This document shows positions 10,077-22,798 of a DNA stretch of 64,000 bases, piece after piece. The notes beneath the pieces were generated by a model. It ran no database searches. It saw only the letters and a program-made list of their open reading frames with translations, and was not told the origin of the DNA. Source of the stretch: Hypericum androsaemum (Eukaryota > Streptophyta > Magnoliopsida > Malpighiales > Hypericaceae); assembly GCA_963995505.1 (NCBI GenBank), contig OZ023180.1, positions 8,653,263-8,717,262 of the forward strand, given 5' to 3'. Both the position numbers and the translations under genes were made by a program. Position 1 is the first letter of the stretch; each line of letters starts with the position of its first letter.

Positions 10077-10589
10077 TGACGCAGCTTGAACGCATGTCAA
10101 TCAAGGTCGCTCTACAAACTCGCTCGATTTCGTGAGTAAGGATAGATAAGAACTCGTGAATCACGACAACTACCGTCGATCAAACACGAGGGGTTCCGCA
10201 AGTGGAACGGCCACCTGGGGCGTTCGTAACCAAATCAGGGACGCACCCTTGCGAAGTTATTTCGCTTGATTCTCTCCTCTCTCTGGGATTAATCTTTCCT
10301 GTTTTTCCGTCCTTTATTTCTGGAATGGAAGGTACAATATAAGGAAGGTGTGAAACGGCCACAATTATTCCAGCCGTCCAGCTTTAACCTTCGCTCCTAA
10401 TGGCAAGATTAAAGGCAAGTTAATTCGTTGCCTTATAAGCTTCCAACGTCCGAAAACTAACCCTCCCACATCATGACAATTTATTACACGGAAATAAAGA
10501 CAAGGAAATAGACCAAATAGCGGAAATGATCACATGCAAACGGTCGGACCAGGCATGAAAGTTGGCAATAGTACGACGTTCCTACGTCA
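10077..10589 (-). repeat. D 5' LTR (513 bp)
   Basis: Runs TGACGTAGG...GCTGCGTCA on the minus strand; the PBS follows at one end and C1 coding sequence adjoins at the other. A weak TATA-like stretch (TTATATTG) lies near 10335. The LTR carries no polyprotein coding tail that can be judged, because the 3' end of D's ORF is not in the window. Confidence 0.82.
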
Positions 10590-10827
10590 GATTGAGCACC
10601 AAATTGACTTAGTTCCGGGAGCTGCCATACCTAATCGTCCCGCATATAGGAGCAATCCGGAGGACACAAAGGAACTTGAGCGACAAGTCAACGAGCTATT
10701 GGAGAAAGGGTACGTGAGAGAGAGCATGAGTCCTTGTGCCGTGCCAGTCCTACTCGTGCCTAAGAAGGATGGATCATGGAGGATGTGTGTTGATTGTCGA
10801 GCAGTCAACAACATAATGGTAAAATAT
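10590..10827 (+). pseudogene. C1 pol fragment: start of reverse transcriptase
   Basis: Encodes the segment from [12 protein letters not shown] through [12 protein letters not shown] to VKY, the RT N-terminal region, about 79 codons open on both sides. It begins at the D insertion point and ends at the 5' LTR of A2. C1's gag, protease and 5' LTR should continue left of D, outside the window. One substitution against C2 (NNIMVKY versus NNITVKY) is visible. Confidence 0.88.
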
Positions 10828-11632
10828 TGATGTGAGCAAGCCTACGGATGCACCAACTATCAAGCTTGTAGACTCGAAGCAAGTTCAAGTTCCAATTGGG
10901 CCAATGACAAGAGCAAGAGCTAGGAAGTTGCAATCTGATTTCAATGGACTAATGCATGAAGTTTGGGCTCAAGCAAGTTCGTGGAGGACCAAGGACGTCC
11001 AAGAAACCCAAGGGAGGCCCATGCACGTTTTGGAGGCTGAATGGGAAGCTTGACATGCACGAAAGCTTCTAGATGCATGCGCACATGGAGAATCAAGAAG
11101 AATCAGCCTATTTAGGCCATGCATCTAATTGTTTTGGACGTGCAACTAGTAGCTATTCTATTAGATATTATTTGCTTATATTATTCCTTGTTTAGTTGCA
11201 TAAGTTCGGCCAGAATCTCCTTAGAATAGGAAAGAGAGTTTTGGCCAGCCTTTGAATTCCTTTTAAGGAGTTAGCTTGTTTAGGAATATTTTGGTACTTT
11301 GGGAGCCTATATAAAGAGGACTCCTAGCAATAAAACGTACACACACAATTCGGAAATACTTAGCATTGGCTAGTTGAGAGTTTGATACTCGTTTGTTCTT
11401 GCTTAGGCTGGTGAGTCGTCTTGGCTAGAATTTATCCTTCACTTATCAAGCGGATATTCCATCCCCGCTTGTGGCGTGATACGTCCTTAGGTCAAGGTTC
11501 AGAAGCCCTTGCAGCGGGTTGAGGTACAAATTCGTGCCTTAGTTCGTGTAAGTTCTTGTGAGTTGTGATCTGTTCCATTCTAAAGTAACAAACGGTCCGA
11601 GTTGTGAATCTTTTCCGCGGAGATTCATATCA
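10828..11632 (+). repeat. A2 5' LTR (805 bp)
   Basis: TGATGTGAGC...CATATCA. TATATAAA at 11308-11315, AATAAA at 11329-11334. The embedded coding tail runs 10832-11053. Confidence 0.95.
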
Positions 11633-12259
11633 GTTGGTATCAGAGCTTAGCTTGTTACTTTAGTTCATTATCCTTGTTATTTTTGTTCTTGTTGGTTCGT
11701 TTTTGTTACTTGTTATTTTTTTTGTTCTTGTTGGTTCGTTTTCTCTCCTCGCTGTTTGAGAGAAAAGAGAGGAAAACAAACGAGTGAAGCAAGAAAAGAA
11801 AGAAAAGAAAAGAAAGAAAAAATAAAAAGAAAAGAAAAAAAAAGGGAAAGAAAAGAAAAAGAAAAAAGGAAGCCGCAAGCTAAAGAGGAAGCAAGCTAAA
11901 TTGGAAGTCTCAAGCTAAAGAGGAAGCAAATCCGAGGGAAGCTAGCAAACTAAGGAGGCGCAACAGCTGATCAAGAAAGGGGACGAGCAAGACTAAAAGA
12001 AAGACCAAAGAGGAACTTTAACATTCTGTTTGTTAAAGCGTGGAGCTCAAGCAAGGCCGTTCTAGCCTTAGTAAGAACATACAAGTATCACGAGAGGAAA
12101 AAGGCAAGAGTGTGCGAGTACCTTAGAGAGAAAAGCCAAATATTTGAGTACAAAACACGAGTGAACTTGAGTGCACCATACATTGAGAGTATACACGTAA
12201 GGGAGTGAGCTTGTGAGGCCATATTTTTTTTTTACTAACCAATTTTTCTTGCAGCAAAC
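11633..12259 (+). other. A2 primer-binding site and leader
   Basis: PBS 11635-11646. Purine tract about 11790-11870, two copies of the AAAGAGGAAGCAA repeat, and a TACTAAC...TTTTTCTTGCAG acceptor-like end six bases before the ATG (the AG dinucleotide is preceded by C here, T in A1). Confidence 0.85.
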
Positions 12260-15200
12260 ATGTCGCATGAAGGTCAAACTATGGAAAACATAGACCTTAA
12301 GTTATTAGTGGATGCCTTGGCCGGGAAGCTCGAGCGGATGGTGCAAGCTCAGATGGAGCCTTTGCAACTACGCGTGGATGCCGTGGAGAATTCTCGTGAC
12401 AACCCCCAAACGCGAGGCGAACTCCAAAGGCGTAGGAGAGGAGTACCTATTGGAGAATCAAGCGGAGCTGATTCTGAGTCGGAAGAAGGCGTAGGCTCTA
12501 CAAGGAGTCTTAGGAGAGCAAGAACAAACCGTCCACCTAGGGAGGCAAGGCCAAGGAGAGACGACAACATAGGAAGTATCAAACTGAAGATACCTTCCTT
12601 TGCTGGTCGTTCTGACCCGGAGGCATACTTAGAGTGGGAGAAGAAGATTGAGTTTGTGTTTGATTGCCACAATAGCTCCGAAGAAAAGAAGGTAAAACTT
12701 GCCATCACCGAATTCACTGATTATGCTATAACTTGGTGGGATCAACTTGTGACTAGCAGGAGGAGAAATAGAGAACGCCCTATAGCTACTTGGGAAGACA
12801 TGAAAGTGGTGATGAGGAAGAGATTTGTTCCAAGTCATTACTATAGAGAGCTGTATAAGAAGTTACAAGGAATGAGGCAAGGAAGTTTGAGTGTGGAGGA
12901 GTATTTCAAACAGATGGAGATGGCCATGATAAGAGCTGATATAGATGAAGATAGAGAAGTTACAATGGCAAGGTTCTTGAATGGACTCAATCCTGAAATT
13001 CAAGACAAAGTTGAGTTGCAACACTATGTGGAGTTGGAGGACATGGTGCATATGGCAACGAAAATTGAGAAGCAACTCAAGAGAGGAGAGGGGAGAACAA
13101 AAGCTACATCGAATTCTACTTGGAAGCCAAACTACCAAAAGAAGTTTGACAAGCCACAAGCAGCCAAAGTAGAGCATAAATCCGAGAGTTCTCAAGCTAA
13201 TTCTCAAAGGAAAGTGGAAGTCACTCCAGCTAGGAACCGTGACATCAAGTGCTTTAAGTGTCAAGGAAGAGGGCACATCTCAAGTCAATGCCCTAACAAG
13301 CAAGCAATGGTGATCAAGGAGAGTGGAGAGATTGAAACTGAAGAAGAGGATTCGGAGCATGAAAGCATGCCTTCTTTGGAGGACGTATCCGAGGAAGAGT
13401 ACCAAGCTGCTGAGAGGCTTACTCTTGTGTCTAGAAGAGCATTGAATGTGCAAATAAAAGAAGAAAATGATGTGGCTCAAAGAGAAAATATTTTTCACAC
13501 AAGGTGCTATGTCAAAGACAAGGTGTGTAGTGTCATCATAGATGGAGGAAGTTGTGCTAATGTTGCAAGCACTACTATGGTGGAGAAGTTAGGGTTACTC
13601 ACGGGAAAACACCCTAAGCCTTACAAACTACAATGGCTGAATGATAGTGGAGAAGTACGAGTGATGAGGCAAGTATTGGTAGCATTCCGCATTGGCAACT
13701 ATGAGGATGAAGTGTTGTGTGATGTTGTACCAATGCAAGCTGGTCACCTATTGTTAGGAAGGCCGTGGCAGTTTGATAGGAAAGTGCATCATGATGTCTA
13801 CACCAACAAGTATTCACTTATACTTAAGAAGAGAGTAATCACCTTGGCACCCTTGTCACCATCACAAGTTTGTGAAGATCAACGTCAGTTGCAAAAAGAA
13901 AGTGATGAGCAAAGAGAGCGTGACAAGAAGAAAAAGAATGAGAGGGAAGAAGCCGAAAAAAAGATAAGAAAAATGGCCAATGGAGAGGAAAAGATTGAGA
14001 AAACAAAAGAAGCCGGAAAAACAGAAATTAAAACGGCCAAAGAGAGAAAAACCGAGAGTTGGAAAAAGAGTTACTATGTGGGAACAAATGATATTAAGCA
14101 AGCATGCTTTGAAAAGAAGCCTATGATCTTACTTCGGTATAGAGAGGCGCTTTTAAACACTAACGAGCTCGAACCACATGTATCTAGTACGGTTGTGTCT
14201 CTTTTGCAGGATTACAAGGATGTCTTTCCCGACGAGCTACCACCTGGTTTGCCACCTATTCGTGGGATTGAACATCAAATAGACTTTGTCCCGGGAGCTA
14301 CCATACCTAACCGTCCCGCATATAGAAGCAATCCTGAAGAGACAAAGGAGCTTGAGAAGCAAGTCAACGAGCTGTTGGAGAAAGGGTACGTAAGAGAGAG
14401 CATGAGTCCATGTGCTGTTCCAGTCCTACTTGTGCCCAAGAAGGATAAAACATGGAGAATGTGTGTTGATTGCCGAGCAGTCAACAACATAACGGTAAAA
14501 TATCGTCACCCTATCCCTCGTTTAGATGACATGTTAGATGAGTTGCATGGTTCTTGCATGTTTTCTAAGATTGATTTGAAGAGTGGTTATCATCAAATTA
14601 GGATGAAAGAAGGAGATGAGTGGAAGACTGCTTTCAAAACTAAGTATGGGTTGTATGAGTGGATGGTCATGCCATTTGGTTTGTCCAACGCACCTAGCAC
14701 GTTTATGCGACTCATGAATCATGTTTTACGTCCATTCATTGGTAAATTTGTAGTTGTTTACTTTGATGATATACTCATTTATAGCAAGAGCATGGAGGAT
14801 CATCTAGAACATTTGAAATCTGTCTTAGATGCACTTAGAGAAGAACAATTGTTTGCTAACTTGAAGAAGTGCACCTTTTGTACGGATAAGCTTGTATTCT
14901 TGGGTTTTGTTGTTGGAGCTAACGGAATACAGGTTGATGAAGAAAAGATCCGAGCTATCCGTGAATGGCCAAGCCCTACAAGTGTTGCTAATGTTAGGAG
15001 CTTTCATGGACTCGCTAGTTTTTATAGGAGATTTGTGAAGGACTTTAGTAGCATAGCCGCACCCATAACTGAAGTCATCAAGAAGAACGTGGGCTTTACT
15101 TGGGGAGAAGCTCAAGAGAAGGCTTTCCAACTACTGAAAGGGAAGTTGACTAATGCACCCTTGTTAGCTTTACCTAATTTCTCTAAGACTTTTGAAATAG

Positions 15201-15947
15201 AGTGTGATGCTTCTGGTGTAGGAATTGGAGCTGTCCTTATGCAAGAAGGAAGACCTTTTGCATACTTTAGTGAGAAACTAAGTGGTGCAACCTTGAATTA
15301 CCCGACCTATGACAAGGAGTTGTACGCACTAGTTCGAGCATTGGAGACATGGCAGCATTATTTGTGGCCCAAGGAGTTCGTGATTCACACTGATCATGAG
15401 TCACTCAAGCACTTAAAGGGGCAACACAAGCTGAACAAGAGGCATGCACGATGGGTGGAATTCATTGAGACATTTCCTTATGTCATTCGCTACAAGCAAG
15501 GTAAGGAAAATGTAGTGGCTGATGCACTATCACGAAGGTACGCCTTGATCTCAACTCTTGATGCTAAACTACTTGGCTTTGAACACATTAAGGAGATGTA
15601 TGTTGATGATGTTGATTTTGGCGAGTTGTTTAGATCAACTGAAAGAAGTGCATTTGGTAAGTTCTTTCGTAATGAAGGTTACCTATTTCGTGAAAACAAA
15701 CTTTGTGTGCCTAATTGTTCGATGCGAGAATTACTAATTCAGGAGGCACATGGAGGTGGCTTAATGGGGCATTTTGGAATTGCAAAGACCTTGGCAATGC
15801 TACAAGATCATTTCTTTTGGCCACACATGAAGAGAGACGTTGAGAGAGTTTGTGGTCGTTGCATCACTTGCAAGCAAGCCAAGTCAAAGGTAAAACCCTA
15901 TGGTTTGTACACCCCACTACCTATACCTAGTGAGCCCTGGATTGATA
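12260..15947 (+). CDS. A2 gag-pol polyprotein, first part (interrupted by A3)
   Basis: Codes for gag, CCHC knuckle, protease, reverse transcriptase, RNase H and the integrase zinc domain, ending after PWID. The insertion of A3 separates the HHCC zinc domain from the first catalytic Asp of integrase. It is one codon shorter than A1/A3/A5 (NEREEAEKK in place of [10 protein letters not shown]). RT carries the [10 protein letters not shown] variant, and RNase H reads EGRPFA where the others have GRPIA. With 22799-23895 the frame is continuous in phase (1229 codons plus one base, then 1097 bases), so A2 was coding-intact before A3 arrived. Confidence 0.93.
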
Positions 15948-16752
15948 TGATGTGAGCAAGCCTAAGGACGCACCTACTATCAAGCTTGTAGACTCGCAGC
16001 AAGTTCAAGTTCCAATTGGGCCAATGACAAGAGCACGAGCTAGGAAGTTGCAATCTGATTTCAATGGACTAATGCAAGAAGTTTGGGCTCAAGTTGGTGC
16101 GTACAAGTACAAGGACGTGCATGAGGCACATGCAAAGCCCATGCACGTGATAGAGGCTATTTTGGAAGCTTAATATGCACACCAACTTCTGGATGCATGC
16201 GCACATGGAGAATCAGCAAGAATCAACCTATTTAGGCCATGCATCTTCTTGTTAGGACGTGCAATTAATTGTTATTCTATTAGATATTATTTGTTTAGAT
16301 TATTTCCTATTTTAGTTGAATAATTCGGCCAGAATCTCCTTAGAATAGGAAAGAGAGTTTTGGCCAGCCTTTGAACTCCTTTTTAAGGAGTTAGCTTGTT
16401 TAGGAATATTTTGGTACTTTGGGAGCCTATATAAAGAGGACTCCTAGCAATAAAACGTACACATACAATTCGGAAATACTTAGCATTGGCTAGTTGAGAG
16501 TTTGATACTCGTTTGTTCTTGCTTAGGCTGGTGAGTCGTCTTGGCCAGAATTTATCCTTCACTTATCAAGCGGATATTCCATCCCCGTTTGTGGCGTGAT
16601 ACGACCTTAGGTCAAGGTTCAGAAGCCCTTGCAGCGGGTTGAGGTACAAATTCGTGCCTTAGTTCGTGTAAGTTCTTGTGAGTTGTGATCTGTTCCATTC
16701 TAAAGTAACAAACGGTCCGAGTTGTGAATCTTTTCCGCGGAGATTCATATCA
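15948..16752 (+). repeat. A3 5' LTR (805 bp)
   Basis: U3 alpha plus U5 type 2. TATATAAA at 16428-16435. The embedded coding tail is at 15952-16173; it reads YKYKD where the 3' LTR copy reads YKCKD, so at least one difference separates the pair. Confidence 0.95.
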
Positions 16753-16938
16753 GTTGGTATCAGAGCTTAGCTTGTTACTTTAGTTCACTATCCTTGTTAT
16801 TTTTGTTCTTGTTGGTTCGTTTAGTTGCTCGTTATTTTTGTTCTTATTGGTTCGTTTTTTTTTTCTCTCCTCGCTGTTTGAGAGAAAAGAGAGGAAAACA
16901 AACGAGTGAAGCAAGAAAAGAAAGAAAAGAAAAGAAAG

Positions 16939-16974
<36 letters not shown>

Positions 16975-17426
16975 AAAGGAAAGAAAAGAAAAAGAAAAAA
17001 AGGAAGCCGCAAGCTAAAGAGGAAGCAAGCTAAATTGGAAGTCTCAAGCTAAAGAGGAAGCAAGCTAAATTGGAAGTCTCAAGCTAAAGAGGAAGCAAAT
17101 CCGAGGGAAGCTAGCAAACTAAGGAGGCGCAACAGCTGATCAAGAAAGGGGACGAGCAAGACTAAAAGAAAGACCAAAGAGGAACTTTAACATTCTGTTT
17201 GTTAAAGCGTGGAGCTCAAGCAAGGCCGTTCTAGCCTTAGTAAGAACATACAAGTATCACGAGAGGAAAAAGGCAAGAGTGTGCGAGTACCTTAGAGAGA
17301 AAAGCCAAATATTTGAGTGCAAACACGAGTGAACTTGAGTGCACCCTACATTGAGAGTATACACGTAAGGGAGTGAGCTTGTGAGGCCATAATTTTTTTT
17401 ACTAACCAATTTTTCTTGTAGCAAAC
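16753..17426 (+). other. A3 primer-binding site and leader
   Basis: PBS 16755-16766. Purine tract about 16910-17005, three copies of the 35-bp AAAGAGGAAGCAA-containing unit (about 17005-17100), then the TACTAAC/TTCTTGTAG acceptor-like end before the ATG at 17427. Confidence 0.85.
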
Positions 17427-20400
17427 ATGTCGCATGAAGGTCAAACTATGGGAAGCATAGACCTTAAGTTATTAGTGGATGCCTTGGCCGGGAAGCTCGA
17501 GCGGATGGTGCAAGCTCAGATGGAGCCTTTGCAACTACGCGTGGATGCCGTGGAGAATTCTCGTGACAACCCCCAAACGCGAGGCGAACTCCAAAGGCGT
17601 AGGAGAGGAGTACCTATTGGAGAATCGAGCGGAGCTGATTCTGAGCCGGAAGAAGGCGTAGGCTCTACAAGGAGTCTTAGGAGAGCAAGAACAAACCGTC
17701 CACCTAGGGAGGCAAGGCCAAAGAGAGACGACAACATAGGGAGTATCAAACTGAAGATACCTTCCTTTGCTGGTCGTTCTGACCCGGAGGCGTACTTAGA
17801 GTGGGAGAAGAAGATTGAGTTCGTGTTTGATTGCCACAATAGCTCCGAAGAAAAGAAGGTAAAACTTGCCATCACCGAATTCACTGATTATGCTATAACT
17901 TGGTGGGATCAACTTGTGACTAGCAGGAGGAGAAATAGAGAACGCCCTATAGCTACTTGGGAAGACATGAAAGTGGTGATGAGGAAGAGATTTGTTCCAA
18001 GTCATTACTATAGAGAGCTGTATAAGAAGTTACAAGGAATGAGGCAAGGAAGTTTGAGTGTGGAGGAGTATTTCAAACAGATGGAGATGGCCATGATAAG
18101 AGCTGATATAGATGAAGATAGAGAAGTTACAATGGCAAGGTTCTTGAATGGACTCAATCCTGAAATTCAAGACAAAGTTGAGTTGCAACACTATGTGGAG
18201 TTGGAGGACATGGTGCATATGGCAACGAAAATTGAGAAGCAACTCAAGAGAGGAGAGGGGAGAACAAAAGCTACATCGAATTCTACTTGGAAGCCAAACT
18301 ACCAAAAGAAGTTTGACAAGCCACAAGCAGCCAAAGTAGAGCATAAATCCGAGAGTTCTCAAGCTAATTCTCAAAGGAAAGTGGAAGTCACTCCAGCTAG
18401 GAACCGTGACATCAAGTGCTTTAAGTGTCAAGGAAGAGGGCACATCTCAAGTCAATGCCCTAACAAGCAAGCAATGGTGATCAAGGAGAGTGGAGAGATT
18501 GAAACTGAAGAAGAGGATTCGGAGCATGAAAGCATGCCTTCTTTGGAGGACGTATCCGAGGAAGAGTACCAAGCTGCTGAGAGGCTTACTCTTGTGTCTA
18601 GAAGAGCATTGAATGTGCAAGTAAAAGAAGAAAATGATGTGGCTCAAAGAGAAAATATTTTTCACACAAGGTGCTATGTCAAAGACAAGGTGTGTAGTGT
18701 CATCATAGATGGAGGAAGTTGTGCTAATGTTGCAAGCACTACTATGGTGGAGAAGTTAGGGTTACTCACGGGAAAACACCCTAAGCCTTACAAACTACAA
18801 TGGCTGAATGATAGTGGAGAAGTACGAGTGATGAAGCAAGTATTGGTAGCATTCCGCATTGGCAACTATGAGGATGAAGTGTTGTGTGATGTTGTACCAA
18901 TGCAAGCTGGTCACCTATTGTTAGGAAGGCCGTGGCAGTTTGATAGGAAAGTGCATCATGATGGCTACACCAACAAGTATTCATTTATACTTAAGAAGAG
19001 AGTAATCACCTTGGCACCCTTGTCACCATCACAAGTTTGTGAAGATCAACGTCAGTTGCAAAAAGAAAGTGATGAGCAAAGAGAGCGTGACAAGAAGAAA
19101 AAGAATGAGAGGAGAGAAGAAGCCGAAAAAAAGATAAGAAAAACGGCCAATGGAGAGGAAAAGATTGAGAAAACAAAAGAAGCCGGAAAAACAGAAATTA
19201 AAACGGCCAAAGAGAGAAAAAACGAGAGTTGGAAAAAGAGTTACTATGTGGGAACAAGTGATATTAAGCAAGCGTGCTTTACAAAGAAGCCTATGATCTT
19301 ACTTCGGTATAGGGAGGCACTTTTAAACACTAACGAGCTTGAACCACATGTACCTAGTACGGTTGTGTCTCTTTTGCAGGATTACAAGGATGTCTTTCCC
19401 GACGAGCTACCACCTGGTTTGCCACCTATTCGTGGGATTGAACATCAAATAGACTTTGTTCCGGGAGCTGCCATACCTAACCGTCCCGCATATAGAAGCA
19501 ATCCTGAAGAAACAAAGGAGCTTGAGAAGCAAGTCAACGAGCTATTGGCGAAAGGGTACGTGAGAGAGAGCATGAGTCCATGTGCTGTTCCCGTCCTACT
19601 TGTGCCCAAGAAGGATAAAACATGGAGAATGTGTGTTGATTGCCGAGCAGTCAACAACATAACGGTAAAATATCGTCACCCTATCCCTCGTTTAGATGAC
19701 ATGTTAGATGAGTTGCATGGTTCTTGCATGTTTTCTAAGATTGATTTGAAGAGTGGTTATCATCAAATTAGGATGAAAGAAGGAGATGAGTGGAAAACTG
19801 CTTTTAAAACAAAGTATGGGTTGTATGAGTGGATGGTCATGCCATTTGGTTTGTCCAACGCACCTAGCACGTTTATGCGACTCATGAATCATGTTCTACG
19901 TCCATTCATTGGTAAATTTGTGGTTGTTTACTTTGATGATATACTCATTTATAGCAAGAGCATGGAGGATCATCTAGAACATTTGAAATCTGTCTTAGTT
20001 GCACTTAGAGAAGAACAATTGTTTGCTAACTTGAAGAAGTGCACCTTTTGTACGGATAAACTTGTATTCTTGGGTTTTGTTGTTGGAGCTAACGGAATAC
20101 AGGTTGATGAAGAAAAGATCCGAGCTATCCGTGAATGGCCAAGCCCTACAAGTGTTGCTAATGTTAGGAGCTTTCATGGACTAGCTAGCTTTTATAGGAG
20201 ATTTGTGAAGGACTTTAGTAGCATAGCCGCACCCATAACTGAAGTCATCAAGAAGAACGTAGGCTTTACTTGGGGAGAAGCTCAAGAGAAGGCTTTCCAA
20301 CTACTAAAAGGGAAGTTGACTAATGCACCCTTGTTAGCTTTACCTAATTTCTCTAAGACTTTTGAAATAGAGTGTGATGCTTCTGGTGTAGGAATTGGAG

Positions 20401-22214
20401 CTGTCCTTATGCAAGAAGGAAGACCCATTGCATACTTTAGTGAGAAACTAAGTGGTGCAACCTTGAATTACCCGACCTATGACAAGGAGTTGTACGCACT
20501 AGTTCGAGCATTGGAGACGTGGCAGCATTACTTATGGCCAAAGGAGTTTGTGATTCACACTGATCATGAGTCACTCAAGCACTTAAAGGGGCAACACAAG
20601 CTGAACAAGAGGCATGCACGATGGGTGGAATTCATTGAGACATTTCCTTATGTCATTCGCTACAAGCAAGGTAAGGAAAATGTAGTGGCTGATGCACTAT
20701 CACGAAGGTACGCCTTGATCTCAACTCTTGATGCTAAACTACTTGGCTTTGAACACATTAAGGAGATGTATGTTGATGATGTTGATTTTGGCGAGTTGTT
20801 TAGATCAACTGAAAGAAGTGCATTTGGTAAGTTCTTTCGTAATGAAGGTTACCTATTTCGTGAAAACAAACTTTGTGTGCCTAATTGTTCGATGCGAGAA
20901 TTACTAATTCAGGAGGCACATGGAGGTGGCTTAATGGGGCATTTTGGAATTGCAAAGACCTTGGCAATGCTACAAGATCATTTCTTTTGGCCACACATGA
21001 AGAGAGACGTTGAGAGAGTTTGTGGTCGTTGCATCACTTGCAAGCAAGCCAAGTCAAAGGTAAAACCCCATGGTTTGTACACCCCACTACCTATACCTAG
21101 TGAGCCCTGGATTGATATCTCTATGGATTTTGTGTTAGGCCTACCTAGGACTAAGCGTGGAAGAGATTCAATTTTTGTGGTAGTGGATAGGTTTTCTAAG
21201 ATGGCACATTTCATTCCATGTCATAAGACTGATGATGCTTCAAACATTGCTGATTTGTTCTTTAGAGAGGTTGTTAGGTTGCATGGCATGCCTAGGACAA
21301 TTATCTCTGATAGAGATGCTAAGTTCCTAAGTTACTTTTGGAAGACCTTGTGGTGCAAGTTAGGTACTAAGTTGTTGTTTTCTACTACTTGTCATCCTCA
21401 AACTGATGGTCAAACTGAAGTAGTGAATAGGACTTTGTCTACACTTTTGAGAGCACTCATTAAGCATAACATTAAGACTTGGGAAGAATGTTTGCCTCAT
21501 GTTGAGTTTGCTTATAATCGTTCTGTCCATTCTGCTACTCAATTCTCACCATTTGAGCTTGTTTATGGATTTAATCCTTTGACTCCATTGGATTTATCAC
21601 CTCTACCTTCGAGTGAGCAAGTTAACTTAGATGGCAAGAAGAAAGCTGAATTTGTCAAGCAGTTACATGAGAAAGCAAGAATGAACATTGAGAAGCGCAC
21701 GGAGCACTATGCAAGGCAAGCAAACAAAGGAAGGCACAAGGTTGTCTTTGAGCCGGGAGATTGGGTTTGGCTACATATGAGGAAGGAGCGTTTTCCTGTA
21801 CAAAGACGTTCAAAGTTGCTACCACGGGGAGATGGTCCATTCCAAGTGATCGAACGCATCAATGATAATGCCTACAAGCTAGACCTTCCGGGTGAGTATA
21901 ATGTAAGTGCTTCGTTTAACGTGGCTGACTTGAGTCCGTTTGATGTAGGTGATGATTTGAGGACAAATCCTTTTCAAGAGGAGGGGACTGATGTGAGCAA
22001 GCCTAAGGACGCACCTACTATCAAGCTTGTAGACTCGCAGCAAGTTCAAGTTCCAATTGGGCCAATGACAAGAGCACGAGCTAGGAAGTTGCAATCTGAT
22101 TTCAATGGACTAATGCAAGAAGTTTGGGCTCAAGTTGGTGCGTACAAGTGCAAGGACGTGCATGAGGCACATGCAAAGCCCATGCACGTGATAGAGGCTA
22201 TTTTGGAAGCTTAA
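17427..22214 (+). CDS. A3 gag-pol polyprotein, intact, 1595 aa
   Basis: Same length and domain order as A1: CCHC at 331-344, protease D428-G-G, YFDD at 835-838, RNase H D984, integrase D1234/D1295/E1331, GPF at 1470-1472, and a tail inside the 3' LTR. Private changes visible against A1: PQTRGEL (A1 PPTRGEL), SEPEEG (A1 SESEEG), LLAKGYV (A1 LLEKGYV), [10 protein letters not shown] (A1 [10 protein letters not shown]) and LVALREE (A1 LDALREE). No stop or frameshift. All catalytic residues are kept, so it is a plausible source of enzyme for itself and for B/F-type elements. Confidence 0.95.
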   Translation: MSHEGQTMGSIDLKLLVDALAGKLERMVQAQMEPLQLRVDAVENSRDNPQTRGELQRRRRGVPIGESSGADSEPEEGVGSTRSLRRARTNRPPREARPKRDDNIGSIKLKIPSFAGRSDPEAYLEWEKKIEFVFDCHNSSEEKKVKLAITEFTDYAITWWDQLVTSRRRNRERPIATWEDMKVVMRKRFVPSHYYRELYKKLQGMRQGSLSVEEYFKQMEMAMIRADIDEDREVTMARFLNGLNPEIQDKVELQHYVELEDMVHMATKIEKQLKRGEGRTKATSNSTWKPNYQKKFDKPQAAKVEHKSESSQANSQRKVEVTPARNRDIKCFKCQGRGHISSQCPNKQAMVIKESGEIETEEEDSEHESMPSLEDVSEEEYQAAERLTLVSRRALNVQVKEENDVAQRENIFHTRCYVKDKVCSVIIDGGSCANVASTTMVEKLGLLTGKHPKPYKLQWLNDSGEVRVMKQVLVAFRIGNYEDEVLCDVVPMQAGHLLLGRPWQFDRKVHHDGYTNKYSFILKKRVITLAPLSPSQVCEDQRQLQKESDEQRERDKKKKNERREEAEKKIRKTANGEEKIEKTKEAGKTEIKTAKERKNESWKKSYYVGTSDIKQACFTKKPMILLRYREALLNTNELEPHVPSTVVSLLQDYKDVFPDELPPGLPPIRGIEHQIDFVPGAAIPNRPAYRSNPEETKELEKQVNELLAKGYVRESMSPCAVPVLLVPKKDKTWRMCVDCRAVNNITVKYRHPIPRLDDMLDELHGSCMFSKIDLKSGYHQIRMKEGDEWKTAFKTKYGLYEWMVMPFGLSNAPSTFMRLMNHVLRPFIGKFVVVYFDDILIYSKSMEDHLEHLKSVLVALREEQLFANLKKCTFCTDKLVFLGFVVGANGIQVDEEKIRAIREWPSPTSVANVRSFHGLASFYRRFVKDFSSIAAPITEVIKKNVGFTWGEAQEKAFQLLKGKLTNAPLLALPNFSKTFEIECDASGVGIGAVLMQEGRPIAYFSEKLSGATLNYPTYDKELYALVRALETWQHYLWPKEFVIHTDHESLKHLKGQHKLNKRHARWVEFIETFPYVIRYKQGKENVVADALSRRYALISTLDAKLLGFEHIKEMYVDDVDFGELFRSTERSAFGKFFRNEGYLFRENKLCVPNCSMRELLIQEAHGGGLMGHFGIAKTLAMLQDHFFWPHMKRDVERVCGRCITCKQAKSKVKPHGLYTPLPIPSEPWIDISMDFVLGLPRTKRGRDSIFVVVDRFSKMAHFIPCHKTDDASNIADLFFREVVRLHGMPRTIISDRDAKFLSYFWKTLWCKLGTKLLFSTTCHPQTDGQTEVVNRTLSTLLRALIKHNIKTWEECLPHVEFAYNRSVHSATQFSPFELVYGFNPLTPLDLSPLPSSEQVNLDGKKKAEFVKQLHEKARMNIEKRTEHYARQANKGRHKVVFEPGDWVWLHMRKERFPVQRRSKLLPRGDGPFQVIERINDNAYKLDLPGEYNVSASFNVADLSPFDVGDDLRTNPFQEEGTDVSKPKDAPTIKLVDSQQVQVPIGPMTRARARKLQSDFNGLMQEVWAQVGAYKCKDVHEAHAKPMHVIEAILEA
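21976..21988 (+). other. A3 polypurine tract
   Basis: AAGAGGAGGGGAC immediately before the 3' LTR. Confidence 0.85.
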
Positions 22215-22793
22215 TATGCACACCAACTTCTGGATGCATGCGCACATGGAGAATCAGCAAGAATCAACCTATTTAGGCCATGCATCTTCTTGTTAGGACG
22301 TGCAATTAATTGTTATTCTATTAGATATTATTTGTTTAGATTATTTCCTATTTTAGTTGAATAATTCGGCCAGAATCTCCTTAGAATAGGAAAGAGAGTT
22401 TTGGCCAGCCTTTGAACTCCTTTTTAAGGAGTTAGCTTGTTTAGGAATATTTTGGTACTTTGGGAGCCTATATAAAGAGGACTCCTAGCAATAAAACGTA
22501 CACATACAATTCGGAAATACTTAGCATTGGCTAGTTGAGAGTTTGATACTCGTTTGTTCTTGCTTAGGCTGGTGAGTCGTCTTGGCCAGAATTTATCCTT
22601 CACTTATCAAGCGGATATTCCATCCCCGTTTGTGGCGTGATACGACCTTAGGTCAAGGTTCAGAAGCCCTTGCAGCGGGTTGAGGTACAAATTCGTGCCT
22701 TAGTTCGTGTAAGTTCTTGTGAGTTGTGATCTGTTCCATTCTAAAGTAACAAACGGTCCGAGTTGTGAATCTTTTCCGCGGAGATTCATATCA
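21989..22793 (+). repeat. A3 3' LTR (805 bp)
   Basis: Ends CATATCA, then TGATA target duplication and A2 integrase coding sequence (TCTCTATGGATTTTG). The first 226 bp are the end of the A3 ORF. Confidence 0.95.
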
Positions 22794-22798
22794 TGATA

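Larger units (their letters stand above)
6962..10589 (-). mobile_element. D: Ty3/gypsy element, 5' portion, interrupted by A0
   Basis: Minus-strand element with 5' LTR (10589-10077), leader, and gag-pol as far as RNase H, where A0 was inserted. Its LTR starts TGACGTAGG and ends GCTGCGTCA, unlike the other families. GATTG (10590-10594) after its 5' end is the expected target duplication; it falls in C1's pol just before RT. The 3' half and 3' LTR are left of the window. Confidence 0.88.
15948..22793 (+). mobile_element. A3: complete family-A element nested in A2 integrase
   Basis: 6846 bp with 805-bp LTRs, flanked by TGATA on both sides (15943-15947 and 22794-22798). Both LTRs carry the same private markers (for example ACACATACAATT), showing the pair derives from one insertion. 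All parts are present: PBS, leader, intact ORF and PPT. Confidence 0.97.

Noticed and set aside
9871..10164. 97-codon minus-strand ORF across the D LTR and leader
   Set aside because: It crosses the PBS and has no recognisable motif.
22765..22798. ATG at 22765 as the start of a 376-aa integrase gene
   Set aside because: It lies in the A3 LTR; the frame is the second part of the A2 polyprotein.
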